Shown here one piece after another: positions 18,638 to 18,653 of a stretch of DNA of 18,653 nucleotides (positions are counted from its first letter, which is position 1; the number at the start of each line of letters is the position of its first letter). The notes beneath the pieces were generated by a model that worked only from the letters and a program-made list of their open reading frames with translations, did not search any database and was not told the origin of the DNA. The DNA is taken from contig DATCJU010000131.1 of assembly GCA_036562635.1 (NCBI GenBank), positions 1-18,653 of the forward strand, written 5' to 3'. The position numbers and the translations under genes were made by a program. This DNA comes from DATCJU01 sp036562635 (GTDB lineage: Bacteria > Actinomycetota > Actinomycetes > Mycobacteriales > Pseudonocardiaceae).

Positions 18638-18653
18638 CACTCCGTTCGGAGTG
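18638..18653 (-). terminator. Module D hairpin, cut by the window end
   Basis: CACTCCG at 18638-18644 pairs with CGGAGTG at 18647-18653. The stem probably continues outside the window, since the left side extends as GAGGCC. On the minus strand it is followed by GTCGTTTCTC, like modules A-C. Confidence 0.45.

Overview
The window is high-GC DNA with GTG/TTG starts, few A/T-ending codons, an HspR-controlled dnaK operon and many head-to-tail genes. This points to a filamentous actinobacterium. I would guess something near Pseudonocardiales, but nothing here fixes the genus.

Layout. Left (42-4527): a minus-strand pair, a one-helix membrane protein and a short-chain dehydrogenase, then clpB (minus), which has an HspR-type inverted repeat (HAIR) upstream. 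Next (4588-7645): a frameshifted virginiamycin B lyase-like remnant, a 14-helix DHA2-type MFS exporter overlapped by its probable MarR repressor, and a second MarR gene, all minus. Centre (7792-10945): a divergent pair. A PPOX-fold flavoprotein with a long repeat-built tail (minus) faces a flavohemoglobin (plus) that appears to be translated through a 20-codon leader ORF ending in an ATGA overlap. Then (11292-12309) comes a zinc-free quinone oxidoreductase (plus) behind a SoxR-like MerR-family promoter, ended by a strong hairpin. The hairpin separates it from the convergent dnaK-grpE-dnaJ-hspR operon (16650 to 12396, minus), which has two HAIR boxes upstream. Right (16875-18653): an OsmC-type peroxidase (minus), then about 1.3 kb with no convincing intact gene. 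That stretch carries three to four copies of a minus-strand module made of a 61-nt box and a hairpin.

Theme. Almost everything belongs to stress defence. HspR should coordinate clpB with dnaK-grpE-dnaJ for protein disaggregation and refolding. The flavohemoglobin, PPOX protein, quinone reductase and OsmC protein cover nitric oxide, quinone and peroxide stress. The MarR/MFS unit covers drug efflux.

Least explained: (i) the PPOX tail, with five GDxGTxLL motifs and long in-frame DNA repeats; (ii) the coupled leader ORF before the flavohemoglobin; (iii) the SoxR-like operator with a 19-bp spacer and a leaderless start; (iv) the repeated box-plus-terminator modules at the right end.
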